Source: an uncultured Oscillospiraceae bacterium (GTDB lineage Bacteria; Bacillota; Clostridia; Oscillospirales; Oscillospiraceae). Taken from it: a stretch of 64,000 nucleotides of DNA. The notes below the pieces were generated by a model that saw only the letters and a program-made list of their open reading frames with translations, had not been told where the DNA came from and did no database searches. Where the stretch lies: assembly GCA_910585155.1 (NCBI GenBank), contig CAJUEC010000009.1:17644-81643 (forward strand), given 5' to 3'. Position numbers and translations under genes: made by a program. This document shows positions 23,807 through 33,719 of the stretch, piece by piece (within the stretch, counting starts at the first letter, position 1; every line of letters begins with the position of its first letter).

Positions 23807-26059
23807 CTACAAGGGCCAGCTGGGGAACCAGCGCAGGAAATACTGGCTGTACCATGTGGGCACGTACAGGCCGATGAGCTCCGGGTAAAACACCGCGTAC
23901 AGCCCCGCCGCGCAGCCGGTGAAGCCGTACACCGCCAGCTTCCAGCCCCGCTGCCTGCGCTCCGCCATGTCGTCCATCAGGTAGGTGATGGCAAAGCACA
24001 AAAACAGCACTGTGGGGAAATAGTGGTAGGCAAAGAGGATGCGCCCGATGGGCAGCCAGGGCACAAACTGGGACAGGATGGCCACGAGAATGAATAGACC
24101 CTTTCCGCAGCGGCGGCGCACTGTCTGGATGGCCACCCCGAAAAAGGCCAGCAGCCCGGCCCAGGACACCAGAGGATTGTTGAAGGAGGCGAACAGGCTC
24201 TTCATCCCGGGCACGTCCAGGTCCCGGTAGTACAAAATGGGCCGGCCGTCAAAAATCCACTGGTACCAGTAGGACGCATAGGGGTGGGGGGTGTGGACCC
24301 CCTGGTGGTAGGTGAGCATGAAGTACTGGTTCTTCAGCATGATGTCCACCGGGTGGCTGCTGTCTCCGGGGATGGCGTCAAAGAAGGCCTTGACGGCCCC
24401 CCCCTCCCCGCCGCCCATGGCGGCCAGGTGCTGGGGCAGCTGCTGGAAGGGCCAGGACAGCGCCTGGCCGGCCATGCCGAAAAAGCCGCCGTCATTTCCC
24501 CTGGCCAGGGCGTAGGGGAAGTAGGACACGGTATAGATGCACAGCGGGATGAGCACAAAGAACACCACAGACAGACCGATGGTGGCCCAGACATGGACCG
24601 GGAAGGAGGGCAGCTGGGGCCGCTCCCAGGCGGGGGACGCCTCCTGGAACATGGCCTGGGTCACCTCCGCCCGCACCTCGGGGGGCACCGGCTTGGCCTG
24701 GAGCTCCCGCTCCGCCTCCTCCCAGTCCCGGCGCTTGAACACCATACCCAGCAGCCACAGCAGGGCCAGCCCCACTCCGGCGTACACCACCGTCCACTTG
24801 GAGGCGCAGCCGATCCCCCAGAACAGGCCGCTGAGGAACAGGGACAGGACATAGGCCCGCAGCCGCTTCCCCGCAGGCACCGCCAGCCAGCGGTACATAA
24901 AGTAGTAGGACACCAGAATGAAGAACACACCGTAGGTGTCGATGGTGGCAATGCGGGTCTGCACCAGGTGCATGAAGTCAAAGGTGAACAGGGCCGTGCC
25001 GCACAGGGCCACGGAGGTCTTGCCAAAGAGGTTTTTCAAAAACACATACAGCACCGGCACCATCAGCACCCCAAACAGGGTGCCCATAAACCGCCAGCCA
25101 AAGGGAACCATGCCGAAGATCATGATGCCTATCGACAGGATCAGCTTGCCCAGAGGGGGGTGGGACACCTCATAGGGGTAGACGTTGTTCAGGTGCTCCA
25201 GCGCCGTGCGGGGATGGTAGATCTCATCGAAGTAGGAGGAGTTCATATAGGTGGACTTGGTGGTCCACTCCGAGTTCTCGTCAAACAGCGCCTCGCCGCC
25301 CTTCTCCACCTGGGCGGGGACCAAGCGCTTTCCCCCGCTCCACAGAGCCAGCTCCGCCAGCCACAGCCCCTCCTCCCGGGGGGCGCTCACCGCAGTGACC
25401 CGGAAGCGGGCGGCGGTGGCCGCCCCCACGGCCTCCGCGCCCTCTCCTGCCGCCGCCTCGCCGTCCTGGTCCACCTGATCCAGCTCCAGCAAACGCCACT
25501 TGAACAGGGAGTTGTAGGGCTGATCCAGCTTGACGCTGTGGGTCTCCCCCTCGTCGTCCAGCCACTCCAGGCGGTAGTAACCCGTGCCCAGCGAGGGATA
25601 GAAGGAAACCTGGTCCACTGTCACCGGCTCATTGTAGACAAAAATGTAGCTGTCCCCCTGCTGGAACTCCACACAGCTCTCCGGGCCGGTGAAGCTGCCC
25701 AGCTGGAAAAAGGCGGTGACGGCGTACACCGCCGTCAGCAGCAGCACGGGCAGCGCGTCCCGCCGCTCCATGGGGTGGTGGGGCAGGGTGAGGGTGAACC
25801 GGCGGGGCCGGCCCTTTTCCTCCGCCATGGCAATCCACTCCAGGCTGCGGGAGCGGGGGCGCAGGCACAGCCAGTAGTAGACAAAAAAGCTGACGCACAA
25901 AGTCACGCCCAGTATCGCCCAGGTAAAGGCGGGGGACAGGTTGGTGAAAAACCAGGTGACGCCGGACACCGCCGCTTCCCAGGCCCCCTGAAGGGTGAGG
26001 GGGGCGCTCTCCTCGGGGGCGGGGGATGCCGAGGCGGCCAAGGGCAAAATGTTGATCAT
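23807..26059 (-). CDS. Dolichyl-phosphate-mannose-type protein mannosyltransferase (PMT, GT39)
   Basis: This 750-residue polytopic membrane protein carries PMT landmarks: the extracytoplasmic loop SSYFDEIYHPRTALEHL, HPPLGKLILSIGIMIFG, and VQTRIATIDTYGVFFILVSY. Its helices are distributed as in GT39 enzymes. A large insertion (about 130-280) resembles a beta-sandwich domain in the first loop. Such enzymes move mannose or another sugar from a polyprenyl phosphate to secreted proteins on the outer face. ATG 26059 is chosen for the GGAGG five bases upstream; in-frame ATGs at 26071 and 26092 are weaker. Acceptor proteins are unknown. Confidence 0.86.
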   Translation of the reverse strand: MINILPLAASASPAPEESAPLTLQGAWEAAVSGVTWFFTNLSPAFTWAILGVTLCVSFFVYYWLCLRPRSRSLEWIAMAEEKGRPRRFTLTLPHHPMERRDALPVLLLTAVYAVTAFFQLGSFTGPESCVEFQQGDSYIFVYNEPVTVDQVSFYPSLGTGYYRLEWLDDEGETHSVKLDQPYNSLFKWRLLELDQVDQDGEAAAGEGAEAVGAATAARFRVTAVSAPREEGLWLAELALWSGGKRLVPAQVEKGGEALFDENSEWTTKSTYMNSSYFDEIYHPRTALEHLNNVYPYEVSHPPLGKLILSIGIMIFGMVPFGWRFMGTLFGVLMVPVLYVFLKNLFGKTSVALCGTALFTFDFMHLVQTRIATIDTYGVFFILVSYYFMYRWLAVPAGKRLRAYVLSLFLSGLFWGIGCASKWTVVYAGVGLALLWLLGMVFKRRDWEEAERELQAKPVPPEVRAEVTQAMFQEASPAWERPQLPSFPVHVWATIGLSVVFFVLIPLCIYTVSYFPYALARGNDGGFFGMAGQALSWPFQQLPQHLAAMGGGEGGAVKAFFDAIPGDSSHPVDIMLKNQYFMLTYHQGVHTPHPYASYWYQWIFDGRPILYYRDLDVPGMKSLFASFNNPLVSWAGLLAFFGVAIQTVRRRCGKGLFILVAILSQFVPWLPIGRILFAYHYFPTVLFLCFAITYLMDDMAERRQRGWKLAVYGFTGCAAGLYAVFYPELIGLYVPTWYSQYFLRWFPSWPL

Positions 26060-26313
26060 TGCAACCTCCATGCGCGCTGGGCGCGTTCTCATTGGGTAAT
26101 TAGGCCAATGCCTATGTAATATCCTATATTACTACGAACGGCGGGGAAAAGGAAGCCCCTTTTTCAATCTTTGCGGACCTCCGGCCCGACGCCTGCCCGG
26201 GCCTTGCACCGGTACGGACAACTCTCGGGACTCAGCACTCTCAGGATCGGTGTGCGAAACCGGGCGGAATTCCTGGCACAGGCGGCATTCACATTTAATT
26301 TACATCTGAGCTA

Positions 26314-26342
26314 TTGACAATTTTGGGGGGTGGTGGTACATT
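26314..26342 (+). promoter_or_regulatory. Promoter of the hrcA-grpE-dnaK operon
   Basis: TTGACA (26314-26319) and TACATT (26337-26342) are spaced by 17 bases, directly upstream of CIRCE. Confidence 0.78.
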
Positions 26343-26346
26343 GTCT

Positions 26347-26373
26347 TTAGCACTCAGATATATAGAGTGCTAA
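26347..26373 (+). promoter_or_regulatory. CIRCE operator (HrcA binding site)
   Basis: Perfect CIRCE: TTAGCACTC, nine bases, GAGTGCTAA. HrcA binds it to repress the heat-shock operon at normal temperature. Confidence 0.98.
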
Positions 26374-26396
26374 ATCAACTGAAAGGAGGTCGGACC

Positions 26397-27461
26397 TTGG
26401 CGCTCACAGAACGCAAAAAGAAAATTTTGCGCGCCGTGGTGGAAAGCTATGTGGAGACAGCGGAGCCGGTGGGCTCCAAGACGCTGATGAACGCGGTGGA
26501 TCTGCGGGTGTCCTCCGCCACCATCCGCAACGAGCTGGCCGACCTCACCGAGCAGGGCTATCTGGAGCAGCCCCACACCTCCGCGGGGCGGGTGCCCTCC
26601 CCCAAGGGCTACCGGCTGTATGTCAACGAGCTGATGGAGGAGCAGCGGCTGAGCCTGGAGGAGACCAAGCAGATCAACGAGGCACTGCATCTGAAAATGC
26701 AGGAGCTGGACAAGGTCATCGACCAGGCGGGCCGGATGGTGTCCCAGCTCACCAACTACCCCGCCTTTGCCCTGGCCGAGGGGGCCAAGCGGGTGACTAT
26801 CCGGCGGTTCGACCTGATCCTGGTGGACGCCGCCGCCTTCATCGCCGTGGTGATGACGGACAGCAGCGTGGTGAAAAACAAGCTCTTCCGCCTGCCCACC
26901 GATCTGAGCGAGCCCCAGCTTCAGCTGCTCACCACCCTGCTGAACACCGCCTTCGTGGGCAAAACCCTGGAGCAGCTCACTCCGGAGCTGATGCGGGTGG
27001 CCGAGCACGCCGCAGGCAGCTCCTACGGGCTGATTTCTCTGGTGGTCTCCTTCGCCATGGAGGTGCTGGACGGCCTGGAGCGCAGCGCCGTGTGCACCGC
27101 CGGAACCAGCCATATTCTGGACCACCCGGAGTACCAGGACGTGGGCAAGGCCCAGAAGCTGATGAGCTACCTCTCAGAGGACCGCTCACTGGCCCAGGCC
27201 CTGGCCCTGCCCGCCCTCAGCGGCGACGACACCAAAATTCTCATCGGCCCGGAGAACGTGGCCGACGAGCTGAAAGACACCAGCGTGGTGCTGGCAAGCT
27301 ACGATATCGGGGACGGCATGAAGGGGGTCATCGGCGTGGTGGGCCCCACCCGAATGGACTACGCCAAGGTGGCCGCCAAGCTGTCCTACGTGGCGGATGG
27401 CCTGTCCAAGCTATTCGGCCAGGCCGAGCTGCCCCCCGGCACGCCGGAAAAGGAGGAATAA
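26397..27461 (+). CDS. hrcA: Heat-inducible transcription repressor HrcA
   Basis: This 354-residue protein has an N-terminal winged helix (RKKKILRAVVESYVETAEPV, then SSATIRNELADLTEQGYL) followed by the GAF-like HrcA domain with FDLILVDAAAFIAVVMTDS and GVIGVVGPTRMDYAKV. The start is a TTG at 26397, seven bases after AGGAGGT. A longer frame would begin inside CIRCE and is rejected. HrcA autoregulates by binding the CIRCE site at 26347-26373, with GroEL as the usual co-factor. First gene of hrcA-grpE-dnaK. Confidence 0.96.
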   Translation: MALTERKKKILRAVVESYVETAEPVGSKTLMNAVDLRVSSATIRNELADLTEQGYLEQPHTSAGRVPSPKGYRLYVNELMEEQRLSLEETKQINEALHLKMQELDKVIDQAGRMVSQLTNYPAFALAEGAKRVTIRRFDLILVDAAAFIAVVMTDSSVVKNKLFRLPTDLSEPQLQLLTTLLNTAFVGKTLEQLTPELMRVAEHAAGSSYGLISLVVSFAMEVLDGLERSAVCTAGTSHILDHPEYQDVGKAQKLMSYLSEDRSLAQALALPALSGDDTKILIGPENVADELKDTSVVLASYDIGDGMKGVIGVVGPTRMDYAKVAAKLSYVADGLSKLFGQAELPPGTPEKEE

Positions 27462-27467
27462 ACATCC

Positions 27468-28046
27468 ATGGCTAAGGAAAAGAAGAAGAAAAACGCCGCC
27501 CAGGAGCAGGACATTCCTGAGATTGAGGTCCCACCCGCCCAGGAGGCTGAGGAGACCGCCGCCCCCGAGGCAGATTCCCCGGCGGAACAGCCCGCCCCGC
27601 CCCAGGAGGCGCCCGTCAAGGATCCGGGCCAGCTGCTGGCGGAGGCGGCGGACAAATACCTCCGTCTGGCCGCCGAGTACGACAATTACCGCAAGCGCAC
27701 CGTCAAGGAGAAGGAGTCCGCCTGGAGCGAGGCCAGGGCCCAGACCGTGGCCGCCTTCCTCCCGGTGTACGACAACCTGGAGCGGGCCCTGAAGCAGGAG
27801 ACCTCCGACGAGGCCTACAAGAAGGGCGTGGAGATGACCATGAAGGGCCTCCAGGACGCCCTGGCCGGGCTGGGGGTGGAGCTCATCCCCGCCCTGGGGG
27901 AGACCTTCGACCCCAACCGGCACAACGCCGTCATGCACTGCGACGACCCGGAGGCCGGCGAGAGCACCATTGTGGAGGTGTTCCAGCAGGGCTTCCTGTG
28001 CGGGGACAAGGTGATCCGCTTCTCCATGGTCAGGGTGGCCAATTGA
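27468..28046 (+). CDS. grpE: Nucleotide exchange factor GrpE
   Basis: This 192-residue protein has a long acidic, Ala/Glu/Pro-rich N-terminus (about 1-55), a coiled-coil helix with EYDNYRKRTVKE and the C-terminal beta domain with FDPNRHNAVM and VVEVFQQGFLCGDKVIR-like sequence. GrpE releases ADP from DnaK. It begins 6 bp after hrcA with AGGAGG upstream. It is followed by a 193-base gap holding a repeat-family copy before dnaK. Confidence 0.96.
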   Translation: MAKEKKKKNAAQEQDIPEIEVPPAQEAEETAAPEADSPAEQPAPPQEAPVKDPGQLLAEAADKYLRLAAEYDNYRKRTVKEKESAWSEARAQTVAAFLPVYDNLERALKQETSDEAYKKGVEMTMKGLQDALAGLGVELIPALGETFDPNRHNAVMHCDDPEAGESTIVEVFQQGFLCGDKVIRFSMVRVAN

Positions 28047-28073
28047 GAAGCGCGGAGAAGCGGACAGCGAGGA

Positions 28074-28175
28074 AGCTTGGACCGGAGCGAGACCAGGCAG
28101 AGGACGGCGCAGCCGTCCGCAGACTGGGCCGAGCCGGAGGGAAAGCGACCGAGCGCCCTGGCCACTTCGCAGCGT
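28074..28175 (+). repeat. Dispersed 3'-UTR repeat, copy B (plus strand)
   Basis: It begins AGCTTGGACCGGAGCGAG just after grpE and ends with a GGAAAGCGACC block and a GCAGCGTGAC tail. These blocks match copy A on the minus strand at 931-1037 in sequence, order and spacing. The middle contains a different hairpin (GGACGG-CGCAG-CCGTCC). It lies inside the heat-shock operon between grpE and dnaK. Confidence 0.55.
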
Positions 28176-28239
28176 GACAATGAGCGTTCCCCAATTTCAC
28201 ATTGTAAAAATACACTTTTCATATAGGAGGAAATCAATT

Positions 28240-30099
<1,860 letters not shown>

Positions 30100-30107
30100 A
30101 CAATAAG

Positions 30108-30153
30108 CGCCAACCCAGCCTTCCTCCCCTCCGGGGGGAAGGCCGGGCTGGCG
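30108..30153 (+). terminator. Hairpin downstream of dnaK
   Basis: CGCCAACCCAGCCTTCC pairs imperfectly with GGAAGGCCGGGCTGGCG just after the dnaK stop. No strong T-run follows. A second inverted repeat, GTTTTTGGGG with CCCCAAAAAC (about 30208-30240), lies further on. The 244-base dnaK-dnaJ gap therefore probably uncouples dnaJ. Confidence 0.55.
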
Positions 30154-30343
30154 TAAGGCCTCGCAGCGTTCCGCCGCCCGCAGGCGGCGGAATAAAGTGA
30201 AATCTGTTTTTGGGGCGGCTTTGCTGACCCCAAAAACACCTCTCGGCCGCAAGTGTGCCCGAAGGGTGCGCGCAGCTGGCCGAAAACCCCTCCGTCGGAA
30301 AGGGCAAGGTCCTTTTCGACGGATTTTAGAGGTGATTCCATAT

Positions 30344-31501
30344 ATGGCAGATCAAAAACGAGATTACTATGAGGTGCTGGGTGTTGGCAAGTCCGCCTCT
30401 GAGGACGAGCTGAAAAGAGCCTACCGCAAGCTGGCCAAGCAGTACCACCCGGACATGAATCCGGGCAACGCCGAGGCCGAGACCCGCTTCAAGGAGATCA
30501 ACGAGGCCTATGAGGTGCTCAGCGACAAGGACAAGCGGGCCAAGTACGATCAGTTTGGCCACGCGGGGGTGGACCCCAGCTTCGGCGCAGGCGGCTTTGG
30601 CGGCGGCTTCGATATGGGCGACATCGACCTGGGGGACCTCTTCGGGTCCTTCTTCGGCGGGGGCGGCTTCGGCGGCTTTGGCTCCCAGCGCCAGGCCAAC
30701 CCCAACGCCCCCCAGCGGGGGGCCTCCCTGCGGGCCAGCCTCACCATCAAGTTTGCTGAGGCCATGGCGGGCTGCGAAAAGGAGCTGAGCCTCCACCGCA
30801 TGGAGACCTGCGACGACTGCCGGGGCACCGGCTGCGCCGCCGGCACCACCGCCGAGGTGTGCCCCGACTGCCGGGGCACCGGCCAGGTCCGCATCCAGCG
30901 GGGGGGCGGCAGCTTTGCCTTCACCACCACCGCGCCCTGCTCCAAATGCCGGGGCACCGGCAAGCTCATCCACCAGCCCTGCTCCAGCTGCCGGGGAGAG
31001 GGTCAGGTGCGGCGGCAGCGGAACATCAAGGTCCGCATACCCGCGGGCATCGACGACGGGCAGACCATCTCCATGCGGGGCCAGGGCAACGGCGGCCTCA
31101 ACGGCGGCCCCGCCGGCGACCTGTTGGTAAATGTGGCCATCATCCCTGACCGCCGGTTCCAGCGGGACGGCAGCAACATCTACACAGAGCAGCCGGTATC
31201 CTTCACCCAGGCCGCCCTGGGCGCGGCGCTGGAGGTTGAGACCATCGACGGCAAGGTGAAGTACGACCTGCCCGCCGGCACTCAGCCGGGTACTGTATTC
31301 CGTCTGCGGGGAAAGGGCGCGCCCAGCGTCAGCGGTCGGGGCCGGGGGGACCAGTACGTCACCGTTCAAGTGCAGGTGCCCACCAACCTCACCAGCCAGC
31401 AGCGCAGCGCCCTGCTGGACTATGCCGAGGCCATGGGAGAGAGATCCCCCGCCCCCACCCCGGTGAAGGACTTCTTCGAGAAAAAGCGCAAAAAGAAATA
31501 G
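30344..31501 (+). CDS. dnaJ: Chaperone protein DnaJ
   Basis: This 385-residue type I J-protein has a J domain (5-70) with the HPD tripeptide in KQYHPDMNPGNAE, a Gly/Phe-rich linker (about 75-125), and a zinc-finger region with four CxxCxGxG units (CDDCRGTG, CPDCRGTG, CSKCRGTG, CSSCRGEG). The C-terminal substrate domain and a Lys-rich end complete it. It stimulates the DnaK ATPase and delivers clients. ATG 30344 follows GAGGTGA; the upstream frame is not conserved-looking. Followed by a strong bidirectional terminator. Confidence 0.97.
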   Translation: MADQKRDYYEVLGVGKSASEDELKRAYRKLAKQYHPDMNPGNAEAETRFKEINEAYEVLSDKDKRAKYDQFGHAGVDPSFGAGGFGGGFDMGDIDLGDLFGSFFGGGGFGGFGSQRQANPNAPQRGASLRASLTIKFAEAMAGCEKELSLHRMETCDDCRGTGCAAGTTAEVCPDCRGTGQVRIQRGGGSFAFTTTAPCSKCRGTGKLIHQPCSSCRGEGQVRRQRNIKVRIPAGIDDGQTISMRGQGNGGLNGGPAGDLLVNVAIIPDRRFQRDGSNIYTEQPVSFTQAALGAALEVETIDGKVKYDLPAGTQPGTVFRLRGKGAPSVSGRGRGDQYVTVQVQVPTNLTSQQRSALLDYAEAMGERSPAPTPVKDFFEKKRKKK

Positions 31502-31543
31502 GGGCCTGCATCTGTACGGCACAGGGCCCCCGGGACATCCACG

Positions 31544-31580
31544 AAAAAGCACAGGGGGCTAATGCCCCCTGTGCTTTTTT
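31544..31580. terminator. Bidirectional intrinsic terminator between dnaJ and yjdF
   Basis: AAAAAGCACAGGGGGC and GCCCCCTGTGCTTTTTT form a stem with a TAAT loop, and A/T runs give a T tract on both strands. The yjdF stop codon (31559-31561) lies inside the hairpin. Confidence 0.92.
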
Positions 31581-31978
31581 CTGCGTTTCTCCTGCCGGAG
31601 GGCGAATTTCCGCTCCTGCTCCGCCTCTCGCCGCGCTCTGGAATCGGCCTTCCGCTGTGTCTTCATCTGCTCCCGCTGGAGCTGGATGGCCTGCTGGGCC
31701 CAGGTCCCCGCCCCGGTAGGCCGCACTGCCCGCCGGGCCTCCCGGCGGGCCCGCTTGGGGTTTGGCGAACGGTCCGGCTCCCGCTCCCCCTCCGCCAGAG
31801 GACTGAAGCTCAGCTCCCGCCAATGGCGCTGGAGATAGTCCAGCACCTCCTGGTCCCGGGGTTCGGCGCCAAAGGTCACCTTGCACACCCGGCAGCCATC
31901 CCCATCCTCCCGCCGGTACAGCCCGACCCAAAAGGGCCCCTCAAAGTACACGCTCAGCCTTGCCTTGGAAACGCTCAT
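31559..31978 (-). CDS. yjdF: YjdF-family protein (DUF2992)
   Basis: This 139-residue protein starts with the family block LSVYFEGPFWVGLYRRED and VCKVTFGAEPRDQEVLDYL, and ends in a long, very basic helix (RKADSRARREAEQERKFAL...). B. subtilis yjdF belongs to PF11208 and is preceded by the yjdF RNA, which answers to azaaromatic compounds. ATG 31978 has AGGAGG about ten bases upstream. Function of the protein is not established; tolerance to toxic heteroaromatics is the usual suggestion. The 150-base leader is worth checking for the cognate RNA. Confidence 0.85.
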   Translation of the reverse strand: MSVSKARLSVYFEGPFWVGLYRREDGDGCRVCKVTFGAEPRDQEVLDYLQRHWRELSFSPLAEGEREPDRSPNPKRARREARRAVRPTGAGTWAQQAIQLQREQMKTQRKADSRARREAEQERKFALRQEKRRKKHRGH

Positions 31979-32123
31979 ATTCAGTTGTCCTCCTTCAATC
32001 GTCGCTGCGCGGAGAAGGGACAACCAAGGAGGCAGGTTACTGGCAGGAGGGCGGACTCCCGCGCCCCGACTACCCGACGGGGACTGTGTTTTTATCTCCG
32101 CATGGCCGGAGTATACCACAAGC

Positions 32124-32169
32124 TGGAGAAAAAGTACAGCGGCGGCAGGCTGTCTGCCTGCCGCCGCTG
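32124..32169 (-). terminator. Intrinsic terminator of the rqcP/hup transcript
   Basis: CAGCGGCGGCAGGC and GCCTGCCGCCGCTG form a 14-bp perfect stem with a five-base loop, followed on the minus strand by TACTTTTTCTCC. It lies five bases past the rqcP stop. Confidence 0.88.
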
Positions 32170-32173
32170 CGTA

Positions 32174-32413
32174 CTACAGCTGCTTGTACATGGCCTCCGC
32201 GTCCGCCTTGCCCACGATGTCCGCGGTGGACAGCACCTCCACCCGGATGAGCTTCTCGCCGAACTTCAGCTCCAGCACGTCCCCCGGCTTCACGTCGTAG
32301 GACGCCTTCACCGGCCTGCCGTTGGCGGTCACCCGCCCCGCGTCGCAGGCCTCGTTGGCCACGGTGCGCCGTTTGATCAGCCGGGATACCTTCAGCCATT
32401 TGTCTAATCTCAT
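32174..32413 (-). CDS. rqcP: RNA-binding S4 domain protein, RqcP/YabO type
   Basis: This 79-residue protein is a single S4 fold: MRLDKWLKVSRLIKRRTVA, GRVTANGRPVKASYDVKPGD, LELKFGEKLIRVEV. RqcP binds stalled 50S subunits and helps RqcH add C-terminal alanine tails in ribosome quality control. ATG 32413 has GGAGG upstream; nine extra N-terminal codons in the longer frame are not part of the fold. Order mazG-hup-rqcP on one strand matches other Firmicutes, where yabP/yabQ usually follow; those are missing here. Confidence 0.9.
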   Translation of the reverse strand: MRLDKWLKVSRLIKRRTVANEACDAGRVTANGRPVKASYDVKPGDVLELKFGEKLIRVEVLSTADIVGKADAEAMYKQL

Positions 32414-32433
32414 ATTCTTCCTCCACAACAGAG

Positions 32434-32459
32434 ATTCCCACCCCAAACAGGGTGGGAAT
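32434..32459 (-). terminator. Hairpin between hup and rqcP
   Basis: ATTCCCACCC pairs with GGGTGGGAAT around a short loop, eight bases past the hup stop. No strong T-run follows, so it may limit read-through from the abundant hup mRNA into rqcP. Confidence 0.55.
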
Positions 32460-32467
32460 TCCGTATA

Positions 32468-32743
32468 TCAGCCGGCTACCGTGTCCTTCAGCGCCTTGCC
32501 CGCCTTGAACACGGGCACCTTGGACGCGGGAATCTCAATCTGCTCCTTGGTGTGGGGGTTGCGGCCCATGCGGGCGCCCCGGCTCTTCACCTCAAAGGAG
32601 CCGAAGCCCACCAGCTGCACCTTCTCCCCCTGGACTAGGGACTCGGTGATGGCGTCCACCATGGCGGCCACGGCGGCGTCGCTGTCCTTCTTGGACAGGC
32701 CGGTCTTTTCCGCCACGGCGGCGATCAGTTCAGTCTTGTTCAT
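32468..32743 (-). CDS. hup: HU-family nucleoid DNA-binding protein
   Basis: This 91-residue protein is a canonical HU monomer: MNKTELIAAVAEKTGLSKKD, then VQLVGFGSFEVKSRGARMGR, then NPHTKEQIEIPASKVPVFKA. HU dimers bend DNA and organise the nucleoid. It starts with an ATG preceded by AGGAGG. It sits between mazG (upstream) and rqcP (downstream), a conserved Firmicutes arrangement. Confidence 0.97.
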   Translation of the reverse strand: MNKTELIAAVAEKTGLSKKDSDAAVAAMVDAITESLVQGEKVQLVGFGSFEVKSRGARMGRNPHTKEQIEIPASKVPVFKAGKALKDTVAG

Positions 32744-32851
32744 TGATTTGTTTTCCTCCTAACATTTGTGTGCGAGGGCGTGCGACCCATGTCCTCTATG
32801 TCTGCGGCATCGCCGCGTATATACTTAAAGCGCGGCGTGGCGCTGTAAGTG

Positions 32852-33649
32852 TCAATGCAGCTGCTCCTTGGCCTCCCGCCACAGGGCGGTCTGCTCCTGG
32901 TCGGACAGCTCGTTCAGCCTCCAACCCCGCTGGGCCGCCAGCTCCTCCGTCCTGCGGAACCGGGCGGAGAACTTCTCACAGGCGGCGTGGAGGGCCTCCT
33001 CCGGGTCTGCCTCCAGGAAGCGGGCCGCGCAGACGGCGGCAAACAGCACGTCCCCCAGCTCCTCCACCGGGTCGCCCTCCCTCTCCAGGGCGGCGCGGCG
33101 CAGCTCCTCCACTTCCTCAGACAGCTTGTCCAGCGCCCCGGTGATGTCCCGCCAGTCGAAGCCCGCCTTAGCGGCCTTTTTCTTCATCTTCTCCGCCCGC
33201 CACAGCGCCGGCAGCGTGCGGGCCACCGCGTCCACCGCGTCGGCCTGGGTGTCCTGGTGCTTCTCCTTCTTCTTCAGCTCCTCCCAGTTGGTGAGCACCT
33301 CTTCGGTGGAGCGAACGTTTACTTTCCCAAACACATGGGGATGCCGGTAGACGAGCTTTTTGCACACCCCATCCGCCACGTCGTCCAGGCTGAACCGGCC
33401 CGCGTCCTCCTCCAGGGAGGTGTGGAAGTAGACCTGGAGCAATACGTCCCCCAGCTCCTCCTTGAGGCCCTCCACATCGTCCCGGTCGATGGCCTCGGCG
33501 GCCTCGTAGGCTTCCTCGAGAAAGTTACGGCGGATGGACTGGTGCGTCTGCTCCTGGTCCCAGGGGCACCCCCCAGGATGGCGCAGGATCCGGACAATTT
33601 CCATCAGATCCTGGCAGTTGTAAGATTTTTTCTCCGACCAATTTACCAT
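32852..33649 (-). CDS. mazG: Nucleoside triphosphate pyrophosphohydrolase MazG
   Basis: This 265-residue protein contains two MazG domains. The first (about 10-125) has CPWDQEQTHQSIRRNFLEEA with metal ligands EEAYE and EELGDVLLQV. The second (about 160-250) has EEVEEL and PVEELGDVLFA. MazG hydrolyses NTPs to NMP and pyrophosphate, cleaning nucleotide pools and in some species lowering (p)ppGpp. ATG 33649 follows AGGTGAT. It lies between the flippase gene and hup on the same strand. Confidence 0.95.
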   Translation of the reverse strand: MVNWSEKKSYNCQDLMEIVRILRHPGGCPWDQEQTHQSIRRNFLEEAYEAAEAIDRDDVEGLKEELGDVLLQVYFHTSLEEDAGRFSLDDVADGVCKKLVYRHPHVFGKVNVRSTEEVLTNWEELKKKEKHQDTQADAVDAVARTLPALWRAEKMKKKAAKAGFDWRDITGALDKLSEEVEELRRAALEREGDPVEELGDVLFAAVCAARFLEADPEEALHAACEKFSARFRRTEELAAQRGWRLNELSDQEQTALWREAKEQLH

Positions 33650-33719
33650 AGTATCACCTGAATTGCAAGGGTTTTTTCCTTCCCATACAGTTTTTAACAA
33701 ATATTTTTTCGATTTAAGT

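Larger units (their letters stand above)
26060..26396. other. Divergent region between the PMT gene and hrcA
   Basis: The region holds a perfect-armed palindrome GTAATATCCTATATTAC at 26116-26132 near the PMT start, then GC-rich sequence without visible features, then the hrcA promoter and CIRCE operator. Confidence 0.6.
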
